NCBI GenBank assembly: GCA_026393775.1
Contig: JAPKZM010000069.1
Location: 1 to 13,074, forward strand
DNA from: Candidatus Aminicenantota bacterium
GTDB lineage: Bacteria > Acidobacteriota > Aminicenantia > UBA2199
Length of the DNA: 13,074 nucleotides
Direction: 5' to 3'
Every line of letters starts with the position of its first letter. Position 1 is the first letter of the stretch. The notes below the pieces were generated by a model. That model was given only the letters and a program-made list of their open reading frames with translations, had not been told where the DNA came from and made no database searches. This document shows positions 6,201 through 12,690 of this stretch, piece by piece. Both the position numbers and the translations under genes were made by a program.

Positions 6201-7632
6201 CGAAGAGATCACCTGCGACATTCCGAGCGTTTCGGAAGCCGCCATGAAAAACCTCGATGAGAGCGGAATCGTACGTATCGGCGCCAAGGTCAAGCCGGGC
6301 GAGATCCTGGTCGGCAAAGTGTCGCCGAAGGGGGAAACGCAGCTCTCTCCCGAAGAGAAACTGCTACGGGCCATTTTCGGCGAGCAGGCCTCCGAAATCA
6401 AGGACTCTTCCCTTTACTGCCCCCCGGGAGTCGAGGGGACGGTGATCAACGTCAAGGTGTTCACCCGCCGCGGGCTCACCAAGGACAAGCGCGCAATCGA
6501 GATTGACCAGATCGAAGTCGCCAAGCTGGACAGGAATTTCAACGATGAAAAAAAGATCTTGACGGCCGAGAAATTCCAGAAGATCGGCAAGTTGCTGAAG
6601 AAAGAAAAGTTGCTCAAGGATTTCAGCTTCGATAAGAAGAAATTTGAAAAAGGGCATGCCATTCCCTTCAAAGACCTTGAAAAAATGAACGATTCGTTCC
6701 TCAAGGAAGTAAAAAAATGCATCGCCGACGACGCCAGGAACCTGATTGGCGAAGTGGAAAAAAAGGTGCGACTGCATATCGATGCCCTGAAGGTGGAAAA
6801 ACAGGAAAAGATCGATCAAATGGAAAGGGGAGATGAATTCTCTCCGGGCATCATCAAGATCGTCAAGGTCCTGATTGCGGTCAACCGCAACATCTCCGTC
6901 GGCGACAAGATGGCCGGCCGCCACGGCAACAAGGGCGTCGTCGCCAAGATTCTCCCGGTCGAGGACATGCCTTTTCTTGAAGACGGCCGCTACGTGGACG
7001 TGGTGCTCAACCCCCTGGGCGTTCCTTCGCGCATGAACGTCGGCCAAGTATACGAAATGATCCTGGCCTGGGCCGGCAAGGAACTGAACTGTTACTTTGA
7101 AACGCCAGTGTTTGACGGGGCCACGGAAAATGACGTCAAGGCTTACATGAAGAAAGCCGGATTGCCTGAGGACGGCAAAGTCGTTCTTTACGACGGCATA
7201 TCGGGCGAGACGTTCAAAAGCAAGGTCACGGTCGGCTACATGTACATGATGAAGCTCGAACACATGGTCGACGACAAGATCCACGCGCGCTCGACCGGTC
7301 CGTATTCGCTGATCACGCAACAGCCTCTGGGAGGGAAAGCCCAGTTCGGAGGCCAGCGCGTCGGCGAGATGGAAGTCTGGGCTCTGGAAGCGTACGGGGC
7401 GGCTTACATTCTGCAGGAAATGCTGACCATCAAGTCGGATAACATCAGCGGCAGGAATGAAATATATTCGGCGATCGTCAAGGGGACCATGGATTTCAAC
7501 CCCGGGCTGCCTGAATCGTTCAATGTCCTGGTCAAGGAGTTGAAAAGCCTGGTTCTGAACATGGAGCTGGTCAAGAAAGAAAAGGTCAGCGATGAAAGCA
7601 AGGTCCAGGAAAACATCGCCAATATTTCCTAA
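3277..7632 (+). CDS. rpoB: DNA-directed RNA polymerase subunit beta
   Basis: A 1451-residue beta subunit, about 110 longer than E. coli RpoB. Conserved landmarks run in order: [32 protein letters not shown], the rifampicin-binding cluster at about 592-617, the [17 protein letters not shown] stretch, [28 protein letters not shown] and a C-terminal clamp-interacting end with [14 protein letters not shown]. The rifampicin-contact residues Asp599, His609 and Ser614 (E. coli 516, 526, 531) are the sensitive-type residues. Extra length comes mainly from three places: a cysteine-rich insert at residues 80-143, a Lys/Glu-rich insert at about 409-434, and a charged helical insert at about 1091-1186, where proteobacterial beta also carries a lineage insert. 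AAAGG lies six bases before the ATG. The stop overlaps the rpoC ribosome binding site. Confidence 0.98.
   Translation: [1451 protein letters not shown]
3514..3705 (+). other. Double zinc-ribbon-like insert within RpoB (residues 80-143)
   Basis: E. coli RpoB runs from LGE to the conserved EC-x3-G-x3-APL segment in a few residues. Here about 64 extra residues sit between LGE (77-79) and PEEC (145-148). They hold four cysteine pairs: Cys82-x-Cys84, Cys97-x2-Cys100, Cys116-x2-Cys119 and Cys130-x2-Cys133. The pairing and the CGxV/CG turns (CTHCGG, CDLCGD) look like two consecutive four-cysteine zinc ribbons. The reading frame is intact and flanking sequence is normal beta, so this is a true in-frame insertion and not an assembly error. 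It lies in the N-terminal beta1/protrusion region, on the outer side of the enzyme (inferred from E. coli alignment by eye). I know of no assigned function. Confidence 0.8.
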
Positions 7633-7641
7633 GGAGCAAGG

Positions 7642-10600
7642 ATGCGAAAATTAAAAAAAGACGGCAAAGAAATAAAGATCTCAGACTACAGCCATGTAAA
7701 GGTGAGCATCGCTTCTCCGGAAATCATCCGTAGCTGGTCCTACGGGGAGGTCACCAAGCCGGAGACCATCAATTACCGTACCTTCAAGCCCGAGCGCGAC
7801 GGGCTTTTCTGCGCAAAAATATTCGGACCCACCCAGGATTTCCGCTGCCTGTGCGGCAAGTACAAGGGCTTGAAATACAAGGGCATCGTCTGCGAAAAGT
7901 GTGGGGTCGAGGTCACCTTGGCTTCCGTGCGCCGGGAACGGATGGCCCATATCGAACTGAACTCCAAAGTGGCCCACATCTGGTTTTTCAAGGGCATTCC
8001 TTCGCGCATTGGCGTCCTGCTGGAGATCAGCTCCAAGGAATTGGAGCATATCGTTTATTTCGAGAGCTATATCGTGCTGGATCCCAAGAACGTGCCTTCC
8101 CTGAAGTACAAGCAGGTGTTATCCGAAGACGAGCACCAGGATCTGGTCGCCAAGTACGGTGAGGACTCTTTCCGCGCCGGCATGGGGGCCGAGGCGCTGC
8201 ACGAACTTTTGTCGGCACTGGATTTGCAGGAAGAAGTTGACAGCCTGAAATCGCGCATTCGGGTGGAAAAATCTTTCCAGCGCAAAAAGAACATGGCCCG
8301 GCGGCTGAAACTGATGGAGGATTTCCTGAAATCGGGCAACCGCCCCGAATGGATGGTCCTGGGAGTCCTGCCGGTGATGCCTCCCGATCTTCGCCCCCTG
8401 GTGCGCCTCGACGGCGGCCGTTTCGCCTCCTCGGACCTGAATGATCTTTATCGCCGGGTCATCAATCGCAACAATCGCTTGAAGCGGCTCCTGGATCTCA
8501 AGGCTCCCGAACTGATCATCAAGAACGAGAAACGCATGCTCCAGGAATCGGCCGACGCTCTTTTCGATAATCAAAAACGCAGCCGCAGCTACATGAGCTC
8601 CCAAAAGCGGCCGTTGAAATCGCTTTCCGACGCCTTGAAAGGCAAGCAAGGCCGATTCCGCCAGAATCTGCTGGGCAAGCGCGTGGATTATTCCGGGCGT
8701 TCGGTAATCGTGGTCGATCCCCATCTGAAGCTGGACGAGTGCGGTCTGCCGAAGAAAATGGCCCTGGAATTGTTCAAACCCTTCATTTACAACAAGCTGG
8801 AAAAGAAAGGCATGGTGACCACGCTGAAGGTGGCCCGCACCTGGGTCGAGGAGAACCGTGATGAAATCTGGGACGCCCTGGACGAGGTGATCAAGGAGCA
8901 TACCGTGCTGCTCAACCGCGCCCCCACGCTGCACCGACTGGGTATCCAGGCTTTCCGGCCTCACCTGGTCGAGGGCAACGCCATTACCCTGCACCCGCTG
9001 GTCTGTCCGGCTTTCAACGCCGATTTTGACGGCGACCAAATGGCCGTGCACATCCCCCTTTCCCTCGAGGCCCAGGCGGAAGCCAAGATCCTGATGCTCT
9101 CCACGAACAATATCCTGTCTCCCGCCAACGGCAAGCCCCTGGCCGTTCCCACCCAGGACATGATCCTGGGTTTTTATTACATGACCTTTACCAAGCGCAA
9201 CTTGAAAGGCGAAAACATGATTTTCCCCTCGTTCAAGGACGTGTTGCAGGCCTACGAACAAAACAAGGTCGATTTGAACGCCCGCATCCGGGTAAAATAC
9301 ATCGGGACCATCAAGAACGTGGACACCTATTCCTTCGACCCCCAGGATGTCGTCAACTGCCCGATCACCGAGATCAAGAAAGAGGACAATCATCTGTTGG
9401 TGACCACCCCCGGGCGGGTCATTTTCAACGAACTCCTGCCCAAGGGCATCCCCTTCATCAACGGCTTGATGAAGAGGAAAGGCATACAGAACCTGATCTA
9501 TTACATCTACCTCAATAATGGTTTCGGCCCCACGGTGGAGACCCTGGACAAGATGAAGGAAGCCGGCTTTGATTATGCCACCCGGGCCGGCTTCACCATC
9601 AGCATATCCGACCTGCTGGTTCCACCGGAGAAGCAGGAAATTATCGCCCTGACCGAAAAGGAATTGGAGAAGATCGAGCGCAATTACAAGGCCGGCCATT
9701 TGACGGCCGGCGAACGGCACAACAAGATCATCGAGATCTGGAGCAAGGCGACCGATGAAATCCGTGAGAAAATGTTCGCTCAGATGCGCACGATGAGTTA
9801 TGAAGGCGAAGGGATGAATCCCATCTTCGTCATGTCCGATTCGGGGGCGCGCGGCAGCAAGGACCAGTTGAAACAGCTGGCGGGGATGCGCGGCCTCATG
9901 GCCAAGCCTTCGGGCGAGATATTGGAAACCCCGATCACGGCCAACTTCAAGGAAGGCTTGTCGGTGCTGCAGTATTTCATTTCGACCCACGGGGCGCGCA
10001 AGGGATTGGCCGATACGGCCTTGAAAACCGCCGATGCCGGCTATCTGACCCGCAAGCTGGTCGACGCCGCCAACGAGGTGATCGTCAAGGAAGAGGATTG
10101 CCATACCCTGAACGGCATCGAAGTTTCGGCCATCATCGAGAACGGCAAGGAGATCGAGCCGTTGATCGACCGCTTGATCGGCCGCATCGCCCTGGAGGAC
10201 ATCTATTCGCCGGACAACCCGGAGAAGGTCATCGTCAAGGCCGGCGAAGAGATCGATGAATACAAGGGCAAGGAGATCGTCGACTCCGGCATCATGAAAA
10301 CCAAGATCCGCTCCGCCCTGACCTGCGAAACCCGTAGCGGGGTCTGCTGCAAATGTTATGGCCGCAACCTCTCCACCGGCAAGCTGATCGAGTTGGGCGA
10401 AGCCGTGGGCATCATCGCCGCCCAGTCCATCGGCGAGCCGGGCACCCAGTTGACCATGCGCACGTTCCACATCGGCGGCATCGGCCGCCACGAGGGCCAG
10501 ACTCACCTGCAGGCCGGTTATGAAGGCATCATCAAGTACAACAATCTGGAAATCACCCTGGACAAGAACGGCGACTTCATCGCCATGAACCGCATCGGCT

Positions 10601-11787
10601 CCGTGCAGATCCTGGATTCCAAGAAAAGGGAAAAGGCCATGTACCCCGTCGCCTATGGCTCCAAGATCCTGGTCAAGGACAATCAGGCGGTGAAGAAGGG
10701 TGACCTGCTGCTGGAATGGGACCCCTTCGCCAATTCGCTTTTGACCAATGATGAAGGCATCGTGGAGCTGAAGGACCTGGAGGAAAATATTTCCTTCGTC
10801 AACGCCCGCGACGAGGAAACCGGCAAGATCACCCAGCTGGTCATCGACATCAAGAATGAAAAACTGCGTGATGAGCTGCTGCCCAATATTTCCATTCGCG
10901 ACAAGGAGACCAATAAGATCAAAAGGAAGTATTATTTGCCGGTCAACGCCCACATCTCGGTCAAGGACGGCGACGAAGTCAAGGCCGGCGACGTCCTGTT
11001 CAAGATACCTTCCGAATTTGCCAAAACCAAGGATATCACCGGCGGTTTGCCCAGGGTCACCGAATTGTTCGAAGCGCGCAAGCCGAAATTCCCGGCCAAG
11101 ATGGCCCAGATCGACGGCGTCATCGAATACGGCAAAGTGCAGAAAGGCGCCCGGAAAATCACCATCCGTTCACTGGATAAGAATGTCAAGCCCGATGAGC
11201 ACAGCATCCCGCGCGGAGCCCATATCATCATCGAGGATGGCAGCAAGATCACGGCCGGCACGCCTTTGATGGACGGCCCGCTGAACCCGGTCGACATCCT
11301 CACCGTCCTGGGCGAGCAGAAGCTGGCCGAATACCTGTTGAAGGAGATCCAGGACGTCTACCGGCTGCAAGGCGTAGAAATCAACGACAAGCACATCGAG
11401 ATCATTATCCGCCAGATGATCAAGTGGCGGCGCGTGGAAGAAGTCGGCGACACCGTTTTCATTCCCGATCAGATCATCGAGAAATGGAAATTTGAGGAGG
11501 AAAACGCCCGGGTCCAGGCCGCGGGCGGCAAGACGGCCCAAGCCAAGCCGGCGCTATTGCCCATTTCCCGCGCGGCTCTGGCCAACGACAGCTTCCTTTC
11601 CGCCGCCGCTTTCCAGGAAACGACTCGCATACTGACCGATGCCGCCATAGCGGGCAAGGAAGACCACTTGCTGGGCATCAAGGAGAACGTGACCATGGGC
11701 CGGCTGATCCCGGCCGGCACCGGCTACTCCTACTACCAGCAGGTGGAGATGGACCACGTCGAAGGCAAGTTCAAGATAGCGAAATAG
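7642..11787 (+). CDS. rpoC: DNA-directed RNA polymerase subunit beta'
   Basis: A 1381-residue beta' subunit, near the usual length of about 1400. The N-terminal zinc-binding domain has Cys69, Cys71, Cys84 and Cys87. The catalytic centre NADFDGDQ places the Mg-binding aspartates at 461, 463 and 465. The bridge-helix/F-loop region shows SDSGARGSKDQLKQLAGMRG and STHGARKGLADTALKT. The second zinc site is Cys820, Cys895, Cys902 and Cys905, followed by the trigger-loop segment GEPGTQLTMRTFHIGG. The C-terminal part ends in SFQETTR-like sequence and GRLIPAGTG, which contact omega. AAGGAG at 7631-7636 overlaps the rpoB stop, five bases before the ATG. No intrinsic terminator is visible just after the stop, so transcription may read into the downstream accessory gene. 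Confidence 0.98.
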   Translation: MRKLKKDGKEIKISDYSHVKVSIASPEIIRSWSYGEVTKPETINYRTFKPERDGLFCAKIFGPTQDFRCLCGKYKGLKYKGIVCEKCGVEVTLASVRRERMAHIELNSKVAHIWFFKGIPSRIGVLLEISSKELEHIVYFESYIVLDPKNVPSLKYKQVLSEDEHQDLVAKYGEDSFRAGMGAEALHELLSALDLQEEVDSLKSRIRVEKSFQRKKNMARRLKLMEDFLKSGNRPEWMVLGVLPVMPPDLRPLVRLDGGRFASSDLNDLYRRVINRNNRLKRLLDLKAPELIIKNEKRMLQESADALFDNQKRSRSYMSSQKRPLKSLSDALKGKQGRFRQNLLGKRVDYSGRSVIVVDPHLKLDECGLPKKMALELFKPFIYNKLEKKGMVTTLKVARTWVEENRDEIWDALDEVIKEHTVLLNRAPTLHRLGIQAFRPHLVEGNAITLHPLVCPAFNADFDGDQMAVHIPLSLEAQAEAKILMLSTNNILSPANGKPLAVPTQDMILGFYYMTFTKRNLKGENMIFPSFKDVLQAYEQNKVDLNARIRVKYIGTIKNVDTYSFDPQDVVNCPITEIKKEDNHLLVTTPGRVIFNELLPKGIPFINGLMKRKGIQNLIYYIYLNNGFGPTVETLDKMKEAGFDYATRAGFTISISDLLVPPEKQEIIALTEKELEKIERNYKAGHLTAGERHNKIIEIWSKATDEIREKMFAQMRTMSYEGEGMNPIFVMSDSGARGSKDQLKQLAGMRGLMAKPSGEILETPITANFKEGLSVLQYFISTHGARKGLADTALKTADAGYLTRKLVDAANEVIVKEEDCHTLNGIEVSAIIENGKEIEPLIDRLIGRIALEDIYSPDNPEKVIVKAGEEIDEYKGKEIVDSGIMKTKIRSALTCETRSGVCCKCYGRNLSTGKLIELGEAVGIIAAQSIGEPGTQLTMRTFHIGGIGRHEGQTHLQAGYEGIIKYNNLEITLDKNGDFIAMNRIGSVQILDSKKREKAMYPVAYGSKILVKDNQAVKKGDLLLEWDPFANSLLTNDEGIVELKDLEENISFVNARDEETGKITQLVIDIKNEKLRDELLPNISIRDKETNKIKRKYYLPVNAHISVKDGDEVKAGDVLFKIPSEFAKTKDITGGLPRVTELFEARKPKFPAKMAQIDGVIEYGKVQKGARKITIRSLDKNVKPDEHSIPRGAHIIIEDGSKITAGTPLMDGPLNPVDILTVLGEQKLAEYLLKEIQDVYRLQGVEINDKHIEIIIRQMIKWRRVEEVGDTVFIPDQIIEKWKFEEENARVQAAGGKTAQAKPALLPISRAALANDSFLSAAAFQETTRILTDAAIAGKEDHLLGIKENVTMGRLIPAGTGYSYYQQVEMDHVEGKFKIAK

Positions 11788-11791
11788 AATT

Positions 11792-11817
11792 CGTAACACG
11801 TGACGCGTAACGCGTGA
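11792..11817 (+). repeat. Short imperfect direct repeat (14-base period)
   Basis: CGTAACACGTGA (11792-11803) and CGTAACGCGTGA (11806-11817) differ at one position and are separated by CG. The unit contains self-complementary CACGTG and ACGCGT cores. It starts five bases after the rpoC stop. There is no T-run, so it is not an intrinsic terminator as it stands. Confidence 0.6.
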
Positions 11818-11844
11818 TGAGATAAGAACCATATAAATGTGACC

Positions 11845-11876
11845 GGAGTTGCGCAATGATGGGTTTGCCCATCTAG
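11845..11876 (+). promoter_or_regulatory. Mini-ORF with its own Shine-Dalgarno, enclosing a hairpin, ahead of the lipoprotein gene
   Basis: GGAG (11845-11848) lies seven bases before ATG 11856, which opens a six-codon frame MMGLPI ending at TAG 11874-11876. Inside it GATGGG (11858-11863) and CCCATC (11868-11873) form a perfect 6-base stem with a 4-base loop. The lipoprotein ATG is 21 bases after the mini-ORF stop. A translated leader that feeds ribosomes to a gene with a downstream site is known from integron attI1 (ORF-11); a similar role here is inference. With so short a frame, chance is a real alternative. Confidence 0.35.
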
Positions 11877-11897
11877 ACGAGGGAAGGAGACAGAATC

Positions 11898-12362
11898 ATG
11901 CAGAGGATGCTCAGTGTCCCAGCGGCCGTAGCACTCGTTGTGCTGCTGGTCGCCGCCTGCGGCTCCACCGCAAGCAGCGAACAGGCGACATCTCCGCGAG
12001 ATGTCACTCTCCGCATCCGATCCGCGAAGCGGGCCGAGAGGTTCGATGATGGGTTCACCAAACTGACCGTGCTCGACTCTGCCAAGGACGTTATCTTGCT
12101 ACTCGATCTTGTCGGCATCAGTGTCAAGGACTTCAACGCCACCGCGGCCTCAGAAGTCTTTCTTATGGCCGGCGATCGTCGTTTTGAGCCGAGCTTTCGA
12201 ACAGCTGGAGATTGGCAGCAACCAAATGCGGCCGGCGTAAAAGAAGATCGCTGGGTCGTGGTAATCATCCCTCGGGACACCCTTACCTTCTCTCTTCACT
12301 TCGGCAAGCATGCGTCCATGGTAGTCAAAGCTGAGACTGCCATTGCGTCAACCCTCCCGTAG
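11898..12362 (+). CDS. Putative lipoprotein of unknown family (cassette-borne)
   Basis: A 154-residue protein with a type II (lipoprotein) signal peptide: a short basic start, a hydrophobic stretch at residues 7-20 and the lipobox LVAAC with acceptor Cys21, followed by a Ser/Thr/Ala-rich linker. The predicted mature protein (about 134 residues) would be anchored in a membrane, facing the periplasm or surface. After the linker, DVTLRIRSAKRAERF and the hydrophobic VILLLDLVGISVKDF alternate in a beta-rich pattern; no catalytic motif or cysteine pair is visible, and I do not recognise the family. AAGGAG at 11884-11889, eight bases before the ATG, supports this start. Its arginine-rich composition and lack of the Lys-AAG bias of its neighbours fit acquisition from elsewhere. 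The attC-like site just downstream points the same way. Confidence 0.8.
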   Translation: MQRMLSVPAAVALVVLLVAACGSTASSEQATSPRDVTLRIRSAKRAERFDDGFTKLTVLDSAKDVILLLDLVGISVKDFNATAASEVFLMAGDRRFEPSFRTAGDWQQPNAAGVKEDRWVVVIIPRDTLTFSLHFGKHASMVVKAETAIASTLP

Positions 12363-12370
12363 AAGGTGCC

Positions 12371-12440
12371 GCCCAACAAGCGCTTGCAGCCGACGGTGCT
12401 CCGTTGCGCTCCGCGGCGCCGCTGACGTATCCCGTTAGAC
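12371..12440 (+). other. attC: attC-like recombination site (59-base element)
   Basis: The outer boxes match the attC consensus exactly: R'' GCCCAAC (RYYYAAC) at 12371-12377 and R' GTTAGAC (GTTRRRY) at 12434-12440. The total of 70 bases is within the normal range. Inside, GCAGCCGACGG after R'' and the GCGCCGCTGACG before R' are the typical L''/L' type: CAG pairs with CTG, then CGGTGC with GCGCCG, leaving unpaired bases on one side as expected for strand-selective folding. The spacer next to R' (TATCCC) pairs poorly with its partner, so the site may be partly decayed. The position eight bases after a stop codon is typical of a cassette. Confidence 0.7.
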
Positions 12441-12499
12441 CTTTGATTTGAATAGAATAACAATAATAATTTTGGTTCAATTTCAACATATCAATCATT

Positions 12500-12524
12500 A
12501 AAAATTCCCCCTTACGAAAGGGGG
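12500..12524 (-). terminator. Possible intrinsic terminator for the - strand gene
   Basis: Read on the - strand, CCCCCTT (12524-12518) and AAGGGGG (12513-12507) form a 7-base stem with a 4-base loop, followed by AA and five T's (12504-12500). This is a fair rho-independent terminator for the convergent pseudouridine synthase gene, although it lies about 170 bases past its stop codon and is part of a repeat. Confidence 0.45.
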
Positions 12525-12537
12525 ATTCAAGGGGGAT
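12503..12537 (+). repeat. C5/G5 hairpin repeat, copy 1
   Basis: Layout: CCCCCTT (12507-12513), 4-base loop, AAGGGGG (12518-12524), then ATTCAAGGGGGAT (12525-12537). It shares stem, trailing G5 block and orientation with the copy at 12590-12639. The pattern looks like a short dispersed intergenic repeat of the REP/MITE kind. Confidence 0.65.
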
Positions 12538-12589
12538 CGAAGTATGAACGAAAAATATTTAATCCCTAATAAAAGCCATTTTTAAATAT

Positions 12590-12639
12590 AATCCCCCCGC
12601 CTGCGGCACCCCCTTGGTAAGGGGGGGATTAAGGGGGAT
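12590..12639 (+). repeat. C5/G5 hairpin repeat, copy 2 (extended)
   Basis: CCCCCTT (12609-12615), loop GGT, AAGGGGG (12619-12625, extended by two G's), then ATTAAGGGGGAT (12628-12639). Upstream, AATCCCCCC (12590-12598) is an exact reverse complement of GGGGGGATT (12622-12630), giving an alternative longer fold, and GCC-TGC-GGC (12599-12607) forms a small nested hairpin. Confidence 0.65.
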
Positions 12640-12690
12640 AAATAGATCTTATGTCGCTACAACCAGATTACCCACCCGCTGCACTCCAGG

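Larger units (their letters stand above)
11872..12440 (+). mobile_element. Putative single integron gene cassette (lipoprotein gene plus attC)
   Basis: The unit consists of one ORF followed eight bases after its stop by an attC-like site, the standard cassette layout. The right limit is set by the attC core. The left limit is a guess: TCTAGAC at 11872-11878 resembles the terminal GTTAGAC box with two changes, and GTTGCGC at 11848-11854 is another one-mismatch candidate for GTTRRRY. No integrase gene and no second attC are in the window, so it may be a lone or decayed cassette, or part of a dispersed set without integrase. Confidence 0.45.
12363..12690. other. Intergenic region between convergent genes
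   Basis: These 328 bases hold no gene. They contain the attC-like site (12371-12440), an AT-rich stretch (12441-12506) with nothing I can identify, two copies of a C5/G5 hairpin repeat, an AT-rich 50-base stretch between the copies, and about 50 featureless bases before the end of the - strand gene. Confidence 0.8.

Noticed and set aside
6364..7320. 318-codon open frame on the - strand opposite rpoB
   Set aside because: Antisense shadow of rpoB with low-complexity, His/Val/Asp-rich translation typical of such frames.
8119..10953. 944-codon open frame on the - strand opposite rpoC
   Set aside because: It is the antisense shadow of a GC-rich, strongly biased gene. It resembles no protein, has no clear ribosome binding site, and rpoC on the + strand is unambiguous.
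11832..11837. TATAAA as a -10 box for the lipoprotein gene
   Set aside because: No matching -35 hexamer at the right distance (AACGCG is poor). A single hexamer is too little evidence.
12503..12640. CRISPR array or G-quadruplex from the repeated G5 blocks
   Set aside because: Only two units, no equal-length spacers and no cas genes. The four G-tracts needed for a quadruplex are too far apart.
12670..12690. CTGCACTCCAG resembling a eukaryotic Alu fragment
   Set aside because: Only about 11 bases match, no other Alu sequence is present, and the flanks are bacterial; chance similarity.
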